DNA from: Oscillospiraceae bacterium
GTDB taxonomy: Bacteria > Bacillota > Clostridia > Oscillospirales > Oscillospiraceae
DNA: 6,654 bases
Direction: 5' to 3'
Assembly (NCBI GenBank): GCA_902802215.1
Contig: CADCLH010000142.1
Location: forward strand, 1 to 6,654
Below are positions 5,878 to 6,654 of this stretch, piece by piece. The notes beneath the pieces are model-generated. The model was not told the DNA's origin. It searched no databases and worked only from the letters and a program-made list of their open reading frames with translations. Every line of letters starts with the position of its first letter. The first letter of the stretch is position 1. The translations under genes were made by a program, and so were the position numbers.

Positions 5878-6653
5878 GTCAGCATCTCCCTCAGCGCCGC
5901 GATCAGGCGGTCGTTGTCCTCCCGTGTCCGCACCGCGACGCGGTACCAGCTTGCGTCCAGGCCGTGAAAATCGGCGCAGGAGCGGATCAGGATCCCGCGC
6001 TCCCGCAGCCGCGCGGCGAGATCCTTCCCGCTTTGAAACAGCAGGAAATTCGCCTCGCCCGGAATGACCTTCACGCCGAGCGCTTCCAGTTCACGCGCAA
6101 GGCGCGGCCGCTCCGACCGGATCAGCGCGCGCAAACGGTTTACATAATCTTGATCCATCAGGGCCGCAAGACCGGCCTCCTGCGCAAGCGACGACACGCT
6201 CCACGGCGGGCCCGCCCGTCTCATCGCGTCCAGATACGCCGTGTCCGCGCACAGCGCGTACCCGAGCCGCGGGCAGCCCTCCAGCAGGCCCTTCGCCGTG
6301 TAAAGCTCCGGCTCGTCCAGAAATCCGGCAAAGCACTCGTCGAGGATCAGGCGCGTGCCGCTCTCCCCGCAGCGGCGCACGATGCGGCGCAGCAGGCCGG
6401 GTTCGATTGTGCGCCCCGTCGGATTGTTGGGGTTGCAGAGAAACAGCAGGTCGAGACCGCGGTCGATCCGCCGCAGGAGCGTCTCCGTCAGCGCGAAGGG
6501 CTCCCGCAGCGGAAAGCGTAAAAGCTCGCAGCTGAAGGCGTCCAGCGCCGCCTCATACTCGCCGAAGCAGGGCGCGGTCACCAGCGCGCGTCCGGGCTTC
6601 GCGGCAAGGACCGCGCGCCAGATGAGATCGGCCGCGCCGCTTCCGCAGAGGAC
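5874..6653 (-). CDS. cobD: CobD-type threonine-phosphate decarboxylase, 5' partial, lacking the PLP-lysine segment
   Basis: CobD is a fold-type I PLP enzyme, related to histidinol-phosphate aminotransferase, that decarboxylates L-threonine O-3-phosphate to (R)-1-amino-2-propanol phosphate for the cobalamin nucleotide loop. The frame is open to the right edge (LCGSGAADLIWRAVL...), so the GTG at 6581 is not the real start; roughly 80-100 N-terminal residues lie outside. Visible PLP-fold motifs are CNPNNPTG, DECFAGF (6341-6321, the Asp that contacts the PLP nitrogen), SLAQEAGLAAL and the C-terminal RVAVRTREDNDRLI. Between LLEGCPRL and GYALCAD the family normally has about 17 residues with a (S/T)K-x-YA-x-x-GLRL motif carrying the Schiff-base lysine. 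Here they are absent without loss of frame. The protein, if made as read, should be inactive. The context (cbiP overlapping by ATGA, then cbiC) favours CobD over HisC. Confidence 0.88.
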   Translation of the reverse strand, partial: VLCGSGAADLIWRAVLAAKPGRALVTAPCFGEYEAALDAFSCELLRFPLREPFALTETLLRRIDRGLDLLFLCNPNNPTGRTIEPGLLRRIVRRCGESGTRLILDECFAGFLDEPELYTAKGLLEGCPRLGYALCADTAYLDAMRRAGPPWSVSSLAQEAGLAALMDQDYVNRLRALIRSERPRLARELEALGVKVIPGEANFLLFQSGKDLAARLRERGILIRSCADFHGLDASWYRVAVRTREDNDRLIAALREMLT

Positions 6654-6654
6654 C

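Noticed and set aside
5056..5967. Plus-strand open frame of 303 codons opposite cbiP
   Set aside because: It is a shadow of the strongly supported cbiP frame, with no recognisable motif.
5878..6654. Cobalamin riboswitch for the cob genes
   Set aside because: The operon continues past the right edge, and the visible part is coding sequence with overlapping genes. Any riboswitch would lie outside the window.

Overview
GC-rich DNA (most codons end in G or C) with compact minus-strand operons, Shine-Dalgarno starts, a Firmicutes-type RecG N-terminus and the anaerobic (CbiP/CbiC) style of cobalamin genes. This suggests a high-GC anaerobic Clostridia relative, probably Oscillospirales from a gut-type habitat. 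That placement is inferred from protein style; no marker gene in the window settles it.

Layout. Positions 1-3020 (minus strand): an apbE-type lipoprotein gene (FAD:protein FMN transferase) followed after 3 nt by recG, whose last codons run off the left edge. recG is broken: about 15-22 codons of the wedge/OB domain are missing and the frame shifts at about 1812-1818. Positions 3021-3188: two strong sigma70-type promoters facing each other, one for apbE-recG (minus) and one for a tRNA (plus). Positions 3189-3265 (plus): tRNA-Arg(CCG) with encoded CCA. Positions 3260-3714: a gene-free, highly palindromic region. It holds two copies of a 114-bp repeat (one mismatch), three copies of the tRNA 3' end (complete in the tRNA, then 33 bp, then 13 bp), an inverted 16-bp copy of a tRNA segment, and many short hairpins. 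Positions 3734-6654 (minus strand): the tightly overlapping cobalamin genes cobD (5' end off the right edge), cbiP/cobQ and cbiC/cobH.

The cobalamin genes cover the late part of adenosylcobalamin synthesis. CbiC makes cobyrinic acid from (cobalt-)precorrin-8, CbiP amidates the a,c-diamide to cobyric acid, and CobD makes (R)-1-amino-2-propanol phosphate for the nucleotide loop. The cobD reading frame stays open but lacks the segment that carries the PLP-binding lysine. Both damaged genes (recG and cobD) look like losses of about 50 bp with short repeat-like sequence at the join. Either the genome carries small deletions or the assembly is wrong at these points.

The least explained part is the tRNA-Arg-linked repeat array at 3260-3714. 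It looks like a small structured element that has copied or integrated tRNA 3'-end sequence more than once.
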